In this document: positions 7,001 through 10,640 of the stretch, one piece after another
Position numbering within the stretch: position 1 is the stretch's first letter
Layout of the letters: every line of letters begins with the position of its first letter
NCBI GenBank assembly: GCA_024640485.1
Contig: JAHEEY010000126.1
Coordinates: 1 to 10,640, forward strand
Length of the DNA stretch: 10,640 bases
Direction: 5' to 3'
DNA from: Chloroflexota bacterium
GTDB lineage: Bacteria; Chloroflexota; Anaerolineae; Promineifilales; Promineifilaceae
Translations under genes and position numbers: made by a program
Notes under the pieces: model-generated
What the model was told of the DNA's origin: nothing
Database searches by the model: none
What the model saw: the letters and a program-made list of their open reading frames with translations, nothing else

Positions 7001-9319
7001 GCCAACTGGGGCGGCGCCCCGGCGGACAGCGTATTGATCACCGATACCCTGCCGCCAGAAGTGAACCTGATCAGCGCCGACCCGGCGCCGGTAATCAACG
7101 GCAGCCAGCTGAGCTGGGAGCTGGGCACCTTGCCCGGCAACCAATGGGGCGGGCAGATCAAGATCACCGCCGAGATCACCGATACCGGCACCGTAGTGAA
7201 CACGGCGGTCATCGGCTTCCCGGCGGTTGACGTGGATCTAGGCAACAACAGCGATGATCACAGTGAAATGGTAGAGGCTATCCTGCCGCCGCTGATCACC
7301 CAGCCGACTCAGGGAACCACCGGTCTGTCGCCGACGGTCAAAGGGTGGGCTCCGTCGGAGTCAACGGTAGATCTGTGGGATATCTCGGTGGAGCCGGCGA
7401 CCTGGATCATGAGCGATACCGCCGACATCGGCGGCAGCTGGGTGATGACCCCGACCCTGGCCCCCGGAAGCTACAGCATCGCTGCCCGGGCTACCAAAGT
7501 CGGTCTGACCAGCGGCAATTCCAACAGCGCATCCATCACTGTTGACGGCGCGCTGGATATCGACCCAGACCATGTGCGCATCAGCAGTGAGGGGGTGGAT
7601 ATCAGCGCCGGCGTGGTCCGGGCGGAGCGGCGGACGCTGCCCCGCCGCCTGATCAACATCGAGGCGGTGCTGGACTGCGCCCTGGCGGACTGCACTGCCC
7701 GCCTGTCTGTGAAAGAAAACGGGCTGCTGAACTACACCGTGCCGGCGGTCAGCAAGACGGCGGTGGACAGCACCCATACCAAAGTGACCTTCCGGCTCTA
7801 TCTGTCAGAGCCGCACAGCACTTACGACATCTGGCTGGAATGGGGCTGCGACGGCTCCAACTACCGGGAAAACCTGCTATACATCCTCATCGACCCGGAT
7901 GGGTATGTCTATGATCAAAGCATGGTGACCGCCGGATCGAGCATCACCGACTCTATCATCTTGGACGCGGTGGTGACCGCATACGTTAAGGTAGGCAGCA
8001 GCTGGGTAGTGTGGCCGGCGGCGGTGTACGGGCAGGTCAACCCGCAGTCCACCGACGGCAGCACCGACGACGGGGTAATCACCGCCGGCTACTACAGCTT
8101 CCTGACCCCGCCGGGACAGTACCGCATCAAGGCGGCGGCGCCGGGATTCCAGCCGTATCAGAGCCCGGTGCTGACGGTGATCCAGGAGCCGGTCCATCTG
8201 GACATCGGAATGCTGCCCGTGGTGGCCGAAAGCGGCCAGTCGGTGGCCCCAGCCAACCTCAACGGCTCCGCCAAATGGACGGAACCGCCGACGGCCTGGC
8301 TGGGTGACACGGTCACCTTCCATCTGGATCTGGCCAACAGCGGCAGCGCCGCCAGCGGGCAGCTGAGCCTGAGCGACGCCATCCCCACGTTCACCAGCTA
8401 CGTCAGCGGCACGCTGGCGCTCAACGGCGCGGGCGTGGCTGCTTTCAATGTGGTCAGCAACACGATCAACTGGCAGGGGAGCGTGCCGGCTCACGGTACC
8501 GTCGAGATCAGCTACCAGCTGGTGGTGGACGGCACGCCGGGGAACCCGTTCGATGCCGGCGGCACGGTTCAGGCCAGCGGCGGTTCGGCGGACCTGTTCA
8601 CCCTGGGCGATCTGACCGCTTACGTCTCGGTCTTGAATCAGGTTGGTGTGGCGGTGAGCAGCGCCCCGGGCCAGTCGGCCGATCCGGGAGAGACAGTGGC
8701 CTACCAGCATGTGATCAGCAACAGCGGCAACAGCACCGATACCTTCAGCCTGGCGGCGGAATCCAGCGCCGGTTGGAGCGTGGGGCTGCCCTCGCCGGTA
8801 ACCCTGGGTGCGGGTATGTCGACCACGGTGCAGCTGACCATGACGCCGCCGGAAAACGCCCTATACGGGGATGTCGACGAGACGGTGGTCACGGTCAGTT
8901 CCGACACCAGCCCAGGGGTGACCGCGGTGGTCACCGAGTCGACCTCGGTCAATCTCATGGTCGGGGTCAGCCTGGCGGCGGCACCGCCGCAGAGCGGCGA
9001 GCCGGGGCAGGTGGTCAGCTACAGCCACCAGCTGCGCAACAGCGGCAACTATACCGACAGCTTCACGGTGACGGTATTGTCCAGCCTGGGCTGGCAGACG
9101 GCGGTGAACACGCCGATCCTGCTGGGACCGGGCGAAGCGATCGACCTCCTGCTGGCAGTGACAGTGCCGCTGGATGCCGCTGATGGCCAGGTGGACAGCA
9201 GTACGGTGACGGTCACTTCGGCGGCGGACAGCCAGAAGCAGAGCAGCGCTGTCGATGTCACCACGGTGTCGGTCACCGATTACCAGGTATTCCTGCCGGC
9301 GATCATGCGGGCGCCGTAG
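1019..9319 (+). CDS. Giant secreted multidomain protein with an internal family-5 solute-binding domain
   Basis: This is one uninterrupted reading frame of 2,766 codons. Residues 1-31 form a signal peptide: basic MMFTRRY, a hydrophobic core, then SQAAA before W32. Residues 32-150 are an Ala/Pro/Arg-rich linker. Residues 154-241 form a beta domain ending near VYVSSDQPLTGEIV. Residues 246-1333 hold eleven carboxypeptidase-regulatory-like repeats. Residues 1334-1841 are a full SBP_bac_5 (OppA/DppA-type) domain. Residues 1842-2087 hold two DUF11-like domains, 2088-2176 an Ig-like domain, and 2178-2410 a module ending in another carboxypeptidase-regulatory-like fold. Residues 2412-2537 are a third DUF11-like domain, 2539-2751 two NEW3-like domains, and YQVFLPAIMRAP ends the chain. 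No LPXTG, C-terminal membrane helix, protease or glycosidase motif was seen. I infer an extracytoplasmic stalk carrying a ligand-binding domain. The ligand and the retention mechanism are unknown. No transporter gene is adjacent. The second ATG at 1022 is the likelier start by ribosome-site spacing. Confidence 0.93.
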   Translation: MMFTRRYALVWSAFAAAVCLFTLFNLSQAAAWKTVSAPIEKTAETVFFVPAAGEAAQPRASAPARMSPAMDELLSPEGAATSQQEREDGPRPYQVNMPTRPPARWAGSISYRQSQPATTLQRKPAEAARVAAPMMLAMPERQAPAAILAPPPALTFTMEPLHRGAVPGYSSAFVISNTSGSTANFVLDYYWPSGDHLATDVPAPLAAGESQVFMLDNAPFGESNFYGSVYVSSDQPLTGEIVSPMSGAAGGVIYAPDGVTPVAMGGVSIFTHPSNDWFGNIYTLGDGSYYLGGLADTDYKLFLHGSYPWASQYYSGHVGMEEADVVAVHLGSLTSVDFILQPGGQISGTVFAEDGVTPLENINVDLAVGGYGTCTDALGNYVIDGVPYGDHVIRAGGDWNWCTEEQSTYLTEFYLETWDFSQATPISINGGSDLVGEIDFTLSSGGVIRGRVTSSVDGTPLEGIWINANEYDSGWYGQGASSDASGYYTITGLLDLDYRVGMDDWDSMISGWAWQYYPDVLGHDQASRVTVSGGGTVSDIDFGLQPGGVISGTISEQGTGTPLASINLDINPVSGEWGSGSCSDGSGTYMFAGLPYGDYKVSSGGYNHCQNGENSYAREYYDQANNWDSAAIVTVSGSPATGINFTLEPGATIAGRVTDASSGLPLANVGVNVNSYDDNQGFGNADTDSSGYYTVTGVAAGDYRLAVNDPNRIPDGYAMQYYDQTRDYNSAGRVTVSSGGLVTGIDFQLEPGGVITGYVRDDGGQPLAGINLNFSAVNADWGHGSCSDQDGYYEMRALPYHEYVASAANGWNFCTNQPNSYVAQFFDHQPDWNSANSITLDSGTTLYTEINFDLAAGGYIVGHVADALNAPVAGLHVMALRAGNQQWAAGSDTDINGDYQLEALAPGDYVVQACAGCSGHLLVDEYYNDVYHFNDAQLLNVTAGSTVSGIDFALDQGVLLSGHISVPDGYSSANMPVDAWQTIPWGYGTGRQTDSNGDYVIPVPPIFDSGWAVQVRPDGTDLGAQRAHDFDLSRQTNWDFDLELGAQLSGCLSDGGAPVPNVQVGADAPEIWQGAQTGQDGCYTIYNLPAASYRVTADDWGSGRMQTFYGGHDYDWATEIHLKPGDSFGGVDFEYPLAGAIEGLISDNVTSLPIEGVRVAAMNDHGFWYGWSQPDGVYHIDVPVGEFKLQFQSEGGEELPLIYSGGAHTFASATPVTVTPLPDVTTADQAMFHFATLSGQVTDAGSSTPLGGILVSALNIDAGVGRDYAGWSDCTNETGQYHIPTVYPGETVVMATGSCGDEAYGLVTQTVTAVAGQNQVLNLNLTATNPKRPFTVRVGESYDYTPLSSATWDWNEEVLPALFEPLVALDDSGHWFSELLTQVPTSGNGGAAIVNGQLVVSYTLKSGLFWSDGEPLTSADIKLSWEMNSTPYPAYTLWPPAQVGQRVISVETPDGLTAVVAFEPGYRTANYLEAIRYPLPAHLLAGIHPQDIRFSSQFAHQPVGNGPYMVEKWVPGGYLDLTANPNYHKRDQGLPRLEKVRFLYGRHPFWAVLSGNAQVSLEAFDYPPGYADFPVTAYESFGASYDSFLPNHSLPFFADAQVRRALSYAMDREYIASVSGRPAGTNWLAPDHHMVTGTVTYPFDLGTAAALLDAAGWIDSNASGLRDKDGVEFSFDLVYNEGNETRRQAAARFQSDLATLGIDANVVSMPWGDMLEASQRGQLDAVSVGWRSDHYYSPEDLLLNLHSDTIPTPYNNFNGSNWSGWSDSANDALIEAAADALDDAALRALVAQEQQLFAQEQPFWVHSHYNSMSFATPILRNFKPSAATPGTWNIEEWYLPANPYDLSVRTRLSTDSPAPQPGTVISYVLTVRNEGSFTVTNATLFDTLPAAVNFQAATPAPYLNDGSFLGWHLGDMAPGATAAVRVRVEIPGLTAHGTVLVNSAETFGNENDTQPGNNGFVHQATVRDDVDLALIKSGVGQPAVGESYEYYIDYANWGGAPADSVLITDTLPPEVNLISADPAPVINGSQLSWELGTLPGNQWGGQIKITAEITDTGTVVNTAVIGFPAVDVDLGNNSDDHSEMVEAILPPLITQPTQGTTGLSPTVKGWAPSESTVDLWDISVEPATWIMSDTADIGGSWVMTPTLAPGSYSIAARATKVGLTSGNSNSASITVDGALDIDPDHVRISSEGVDISAGVVRAERRTLPRRLINIEAVLDCALADCTARLSVKENGLLNYTVPAVSKTAVDSTHTKVTFRLYLSEPHSTYDIWLEWGCDGSNYRENLLYILIDPDGYVYDQSMVTAGSSITDSIILDAVVTAYVKVGSSWVVWPAAVYGQVNPQSTDGSTDDGVITAGYYSFLTPPGQYRIKAAAPGFQPYQSPVLTVIQEPVHLDIGMLPVVAESGQSVAPANLNGSAKWTEPPTAWLGDTVTFHLDLANSGSAASGQLSLSDAIPTFTSYVSGTLALNGAGVAAFNVVSNTINWQGSVPAHGTVEISYQLVVDGTPGNPFDAGGTVQASGGSADLFTLGDLTAYVSVLNQVGVAVSSAPGQSADPGETVAYQHVISNSGNSTDTFSLAAESSAGWSVGLPSPVTLGAGMSTTVQLTMTPPENALYGDVDETVVTVSSDTSPGVTAVVTESTSVNLMVGVSLAAAPPQSGEPGQVVSYSHQLRNSGNYTDSFTVTVLSSLGWQTAVNTPILLGPGEAIDLLLAVTVPLDAADGQVDSSTVTVTSAADSQKQSSAVDVTTVSVTDYQVFLPAIMRAP
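1754..5017 (+). repeat. Eleven tandem repeats of about 100 aa (about 306 bp), carboxypeptidase-regulatory-like
   Basis: By eye, the repeats begin at residues 246, 345, 447, 549, 652, 754, 859, 959, 1047, 1141 and 1236. Their lengths are 99, 102, 102, 103, 102, 105, 100, 88, 94, 95 and 98 residues. A typical unit opens with [VI]-I-x-G-x-[VI], then PLxxIxV..., a D-x-x-G-x-Y turn, a G-[DE]-Y-x-V strand, an aromatic pair such as EYY, QYY or EFY, and closes with gIdFxLxPGG. These are features of the CarboxypepD_reg-like/Cna-B-like beta-sandwich fold, usually structural spacers in surface proteins. Repeats 2, 4 and 6 carry a matching Cys pair that 3 and 5 lack, so the array has a two-repeat super-period. 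Repeats 8-11 are more diverged and shorter, and repeat 11 again has the Cys pair. Confidence 0.88.
5018..6541 (+). other. Family-5 extracellular solute-binding domain (SBP_bac_5) inside the giant protein
   Basis: Residues 1334-1841 match the whole length of OppA/DppA-type binding proteins (about 500 aa mature). Landmarks in order are LKSGLFWSDGEPLTSADI (1404-1421), the family signature region; LPAHLL followed by PVGNGPYMVEKW and NPNYH; ADAQVRRALSYAMDRE; AAGWIDSN...GLRDKDG; and VGWRSD (1728-1733). The Asp at 1733 falls in the GWxxD position where OppA has the Asp that contacts the peptide alpha-amino group, so binding chemistry may be retained. The family mainly binds peptides, but some members bind nickel, sugars or opines, so the ligand cannot be called. 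No signal peptide or lipobox directly precedes the domain. It follows repeat 11 without a break. Confidence 0.9.
6542..7279 (+). other. Two DUF11-like beta-sandwich domains of the giant protein
   Basis: Residues 1842-1967 and 1970-2087 each follow the DUF11 pattern: a DLxx start, a PGxxxxYxLxxxNxG strand pair, T[ND]xxxxDTLP, a W-x-LG turn and a closing NxA...D...NN motif. Examples are VTNATLFDTLPAAV, VLITDTLPPEVNL and the DLGNNSDD end. DUF11 domains are extracellular spacers in bacterial and archaeal surface proteins. They follow directly on the solute-binding domain, which supports a display role over a free periplasmic receptor. Confidence 0.8.
7280..8251 (+). other. Ig-like domain plus a poorly recognised module ending in a carboxypeptidase-regulatory-like fold
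   Basis: Residues 2088-2176 resemble a bacterial Ig-like domain (PLITQPTQG...PTVKGWAP...GSYSIAARATK). Residues 2178-2334 are not confidently assigned. They contain a DCALADC Cys pair, a third Cys in EWGCDGSNY and an IDPDGYVYD turn. Residues 2336-2400 (VYGQVNPQSTDG ... SFLTPPGQYRIKAAAPG) look like a single carboxypeptidase-regulatory-like domain of a type distinct from the eleven repeats. The middle part may be a separate domain family. Confidence 0.55.
8252..9319 (+). other. C-terminal DUF11-like domain, two NEW3-like domains and terminal motif
   Basis: Residues 2412-2537 resemble DUF11 (GDTVTFHLDLANSGSAASG, LSLSDAIP). Residues 2539-2644 and 2645-2751 are a pair of similar domains of the NEW3/NPCBM-associated type: ADPGETVAYQHVISNSGN and GEPGQVVSYSHQLRNSGN open them, followed by TDTFSL or TDSFTV, a GW motif and PxxLGxG. 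The two are clearly duplicates. The chain ends with YQVFLPAIMRAP at 2755-2766, with no hydrophobic helix after it, so the C-terminus is not a membrane anchor. Confidence 0.75.
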
Positions 9320-9350
9320 CCGGCAGCGGCCCAATTCAGGCGAATTAGAG

Positions 9351-9378
9351 GCGTGCCCGGCCACCTGGCCGGGCACGC
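9351..9378 (+). terminator. Perfect 13-bp hairpin after the giant gene
   Basis: GCGTGCCCGGCCA at 9351-9363 is the exact reverse complement of TGGCCGGGCACGC at 9366-9378, with only CC between (in practice a 12-bp stem and a 4-nt loop). It begins 31 nt after the TAG stop at 9317-9319. The bases after it (TGGCGTCAGG) contain no T tract, so this is either a U-less intrinsic terminator or an mRNA 3'-end stabiliser. Position and stem strength favour an end of the transcription unit. Confidence 0.6.
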
Positions 9379-9473
9379 TGGCGTCAGGCAGCGCTCTCTG
9401 GTACAGGATCCGGGGATGCGGAGGTGACTCTGGCGCCAATCTGTCACAGAAATATCACATTTTACCGGCTCGC

Positions 9474-9488
9474 TCTATGGTATGCTGT
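9474..9488 (+). promoter_or_regulatory. Candidate extended -10 promoter element, copy 2
   Basis: TCTATGGTATGCTGT contains TGG-TATGCT, an extended -10 with 4 of 6 matches in the hexamer. It differs from the element at 304-318 at two of 15 positions. No good -35 is seen 16-18 nt upstream. It is the best promoter candidate for the PstS-like gene at 9879 and lies after the hairpin that probably ends the giant transcript. Confidence 0.38.
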
Positions 9489-9514
9489 GTGTACAGCAAC
9501 GATGCTGTTACACA
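9486..9514. promoter_or_regulatory. Interrupted dyad at the putative transcription start
   Basis: ACAGCA (9493-9498) and TGCTGT (9503-9508) pair around the four-base loop ACGA. After a 2-by-1 internal mismatch, TGTGT (9486-9490) pairs with ACACA (9510-9514). The dyad overlaps the end of the -10-like element and the position where transcription would start, so it could be an operator or a hairpin at the 5' end of the mRNA. Confidence 0.4.
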
Positions 9515-9716
9515 GTGACATCATACCCTTCGCGTATCCCGGCTTCTCGAGGATGCTAGCCGAAGTCAAGCTGTCGCCGGACCAGGTACCACGATCCGCT
9601 GCTATCGGTAAGGGCGTAGGTAAGGAAGGGTTCGGGAGCGGCAGCATCTGAAGCCGGGTGTGAGATCGGCGAGCCTGGGATGGCGACAGCACTTTTGGAA
9701 AGCCGCATACCTGGAT

Positions 9717-9739
9717 GGATGGAACCAACCGGTTCATCC
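9717..9739 (+). other. Imperfect hairpin in the PstS-like gene leader
   Basis: GGATGGAACC (9717-9726) pairs with GGTTCATCC (9731-9739) with one bulged G around an AACC loop. It lies about 140 nt upstream of the PstS-like ATG and has no T tract. It may be a leader structure or chance. Confidence 0.22.
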
Positions 9740-9878
9740 GAGGCGTGCTTTGAGCGCCCGGGTTGTCCTGTGCCAAACGATTTGAGCAGCCGCCGGGCTG
9801 CTTGCGGTGGGAGCTTGGCGCAAAGCGGCTGAAATTACTGAGGCGCTGCGGGATCCGCCCCAATACTGGAGCTGCGTC

Positions 9879-10640
9879 ATGCTGGCTGGATGCTGTCGAC
9901 TTCGCTCTCTTCTGCTGGTATTCATGGTCTGGTTGGCGGCAGCTTGTACCGGACTGCCAACGGAGCCGGAAATCATGGAACGGATTTCCATTTCCTGTGA
10001 GTGGGCTAATTATCCCCTGATCGCTGGCTGGGCAGCGGCTTACGGCGCGCAGCACCCCGAAATTGAATTTGATGTTTCTGCCGGCGATGCCTGTCAGGGC
10101 GCCGGCGATGTCAGCGTTGGGGGCGCCGATATCGGGCTGGTCTCCAGCCAATATCTGGCGCAGGCTGCCGTCCACGGGCTCTTCACCGTGCCGGCTGCGC
10201 AGGACGCGGCGCTGTTGATGGTCAACTGCCGCAATCCGATATTGAAAGAGCTGGATGTCAACGGCTTCAGCCGTGAGACATTACACGATATATTCCTGGA
10301 TGCTGACCTGACCTCCTGGGAGGAGCTCAGCGCCGGCATGTGGGCTGACGTTCCCATACACGTGTACACCCGGGCTGACACCTGCAGCACGGCAGCCGCC
10401 CTGGCGGCGTACCTGGGCGGCAGCCAGCAGGAGCTGACCGGCTTCGGGGTATACGGAGATCCAGGGCTGCTGGAGGCGATTGCCAGCGATCCGCTGGGGA
10501 TCGGCTATGTCACCCTTGACACGATCCATTCATTGGAAGGCGGGCTGCCAAAGTCAGGCGTGCAGGTAGTACCGCTGGATATGGACGCCGACGGACATAT
10601 CGATCCACAGGAGCGTCTCCAAGACGAAAGCGAGATCGAA
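9879..10640 (+). CDS. PstS/ModA-like solute-binding lipoprotein (C-terminus beyond the window)
   Basis: The frame has 254 codons and is still open at the right edge. The ATG at 9879 has GGAG at 9868-9871, 7 nt upstream. A GTG at 9807 is in frame but would bury the signal sequence. Residues 1-22 are a signal peptide (basic residues, then LLLVFMVWLAAA) and C23 is the likely lipidated Cys of an LAAAC lipobox. The mature part matches the PBP-like/PstS type: PLIAGWAAAYGAQHPEIEF, ADIGLVSSQ (83-91), AALLMVNCRNPI, IFLDADLTSWEEL, YTRADTCSTAAAL and GIGYVTLD. Near the edge, DMDADGHIDPQE (234-245) fits a 12-residue EF-hand-type Ca2+ loop. The family binds phosphate, molybdate, tungstate or similar anions and hands them to an ABC permease or a sensor. 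The ligand here is unknown and no permease is visible. The gene probably starts its own transcription unit, perhaps leading a transporter operon to the right. Confidence 0.85.
   Translation, partial: MLAGCCRLRSLLLVFMVWLAAACTGLPTEPEIMERISISCEWANYPLIAGWAAAYGAQHPEIEFDVSAGDACQGAGDVSVGGADIGLVSSQYLAQAAVHGLFTVPAAQDAALLMVNCRNPILKELDVNGFSRETLHDIFLDADLTSWEELSAGMWADVPIHVYTRADTCSTAAALAAYLGGSQQELTGFGVYGDPGLLEAIASDPLGIGYVTLDTIHSLEGGLPKSGVQVVPLDMDADGHIDPQERLQDESEIE

Larger units (their letters stand above)
9379..9878. other. Intergenic region before the PstS-like gene, about 0.5 kb
   Basis: No gene is supported here. A 75-codon frame at 9424-9651 has no recognisable motif. The region has a promoter-like element (9474-9488), a dyad over its expected start point (9486-9514) and an imperfect hairpin at 9717-9739. 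About 230 bp of GC-rich sequence (9650-9878) leads to the PstS-like gene. No known riboswitch consensus was recognised. From the promoter-like element the leader would be about 385 nt. Confidence 0.55.

Noticed and set aside
5795..7144. 449-codon minus-strand open frame
   Set aside because: It lies opposite the solute-binding domain and DUF11 region, which have clear family motifs on the plus strand.
9424..9651. 75-codon plus-strand open frame after the giant gene
   Set aside because: It spans the promoter-like element and dyad, lacks a Shine-Dalgarno and has no recognisable motif.
9807..9878. Upstream GTG start for the PstS-like protein
   Set aside because: It would add about 24 mostly polar residues before the signal peptide. 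The ATG at 9879 has GGAG at good spacing and gives a proper lipoprotein leader.
9462..10175. 237-codon minus-strand open frame
   Set aside because: It overlaps the start of the PstS-like lipoprotein, which has a ribosome site, lipobox and family motifs on the plus strand.

Overview
The window looks like a piece of a moderately GC-rich chromosome or contig from Chloroflexota, probably Anaerolineae or a relative. This is inferred from a very long secreted protein built of carboxypeptidase-regulatory-like, DUF11 and NEW3-like beta-sandwich modules. Its last residues form a Tyr/Phe-Leu-Pro-hydrophobic-Arg tail (YQVFLPAIMRAP), a pattern I associate with secreted Chloroflexota proteins. No rRNA, tRNA, IS element, CRISPR array or phage gene was seen.

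Layout: (1) Positions 1-110, minus strand: the first 36 codons of a gene running off the left edge, with a strong Shine-Dalgarno and an N-terminus resembling the BAAT_C / dienelactone-hydrolase type of alpha/beta hydrolase. (2) Positions 111-1018: a roughly 0.9-kb divergent intergenic region with promoter-like elements, TGACA half-sites and a strong hairpin at 911-948, but no convincing gene. (3) Positions 1019-9319, plus strand: one uninterrupted 2,766-codon gene. Its product has a signal peptide, an Ala/Pro/Arg-rich linker, an N-terminal beta domain and eleven tandem repeats of about 100 aa. A complete family-5 (OppA/DppA-type) solute-binding domain of about 508 aa follows, then two DUF11-like domains, an Ig-like domain, a poorly recognised module ending in another carboxypeptidase-regulatory-like fold, a third DUF11-like domain, two NEW3-like domains and the short C-terminal motif. 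(4) Positions 9320-9878: an intergenic region with a perfect 13-bp hairpin 31 nt after the stop, a promoter-like element sharing 13 of 15 bases with the one upstream at 304-318, and a dyad over the expected transcription start. (5) Positions 9879-10640, plus strand: the first 254 codons of a lipoprotein resembling PstS/ModA-type (PBP-like) binding proteins, running off the right edge.

Both plus-strand genes encode extracellular solute-binding proteins, but no permease or ATPase gene lies in the window. The PstS-like gene may begin a transporter operon to the right. The giant protein has no evident transporter partner and reads better as a surface or secreted ligand-binding protein whose binding domain sits on a long beta-sandwich stalk. 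That chimera, and the alternating two-type pattern of its repeats, are the main points of interest.
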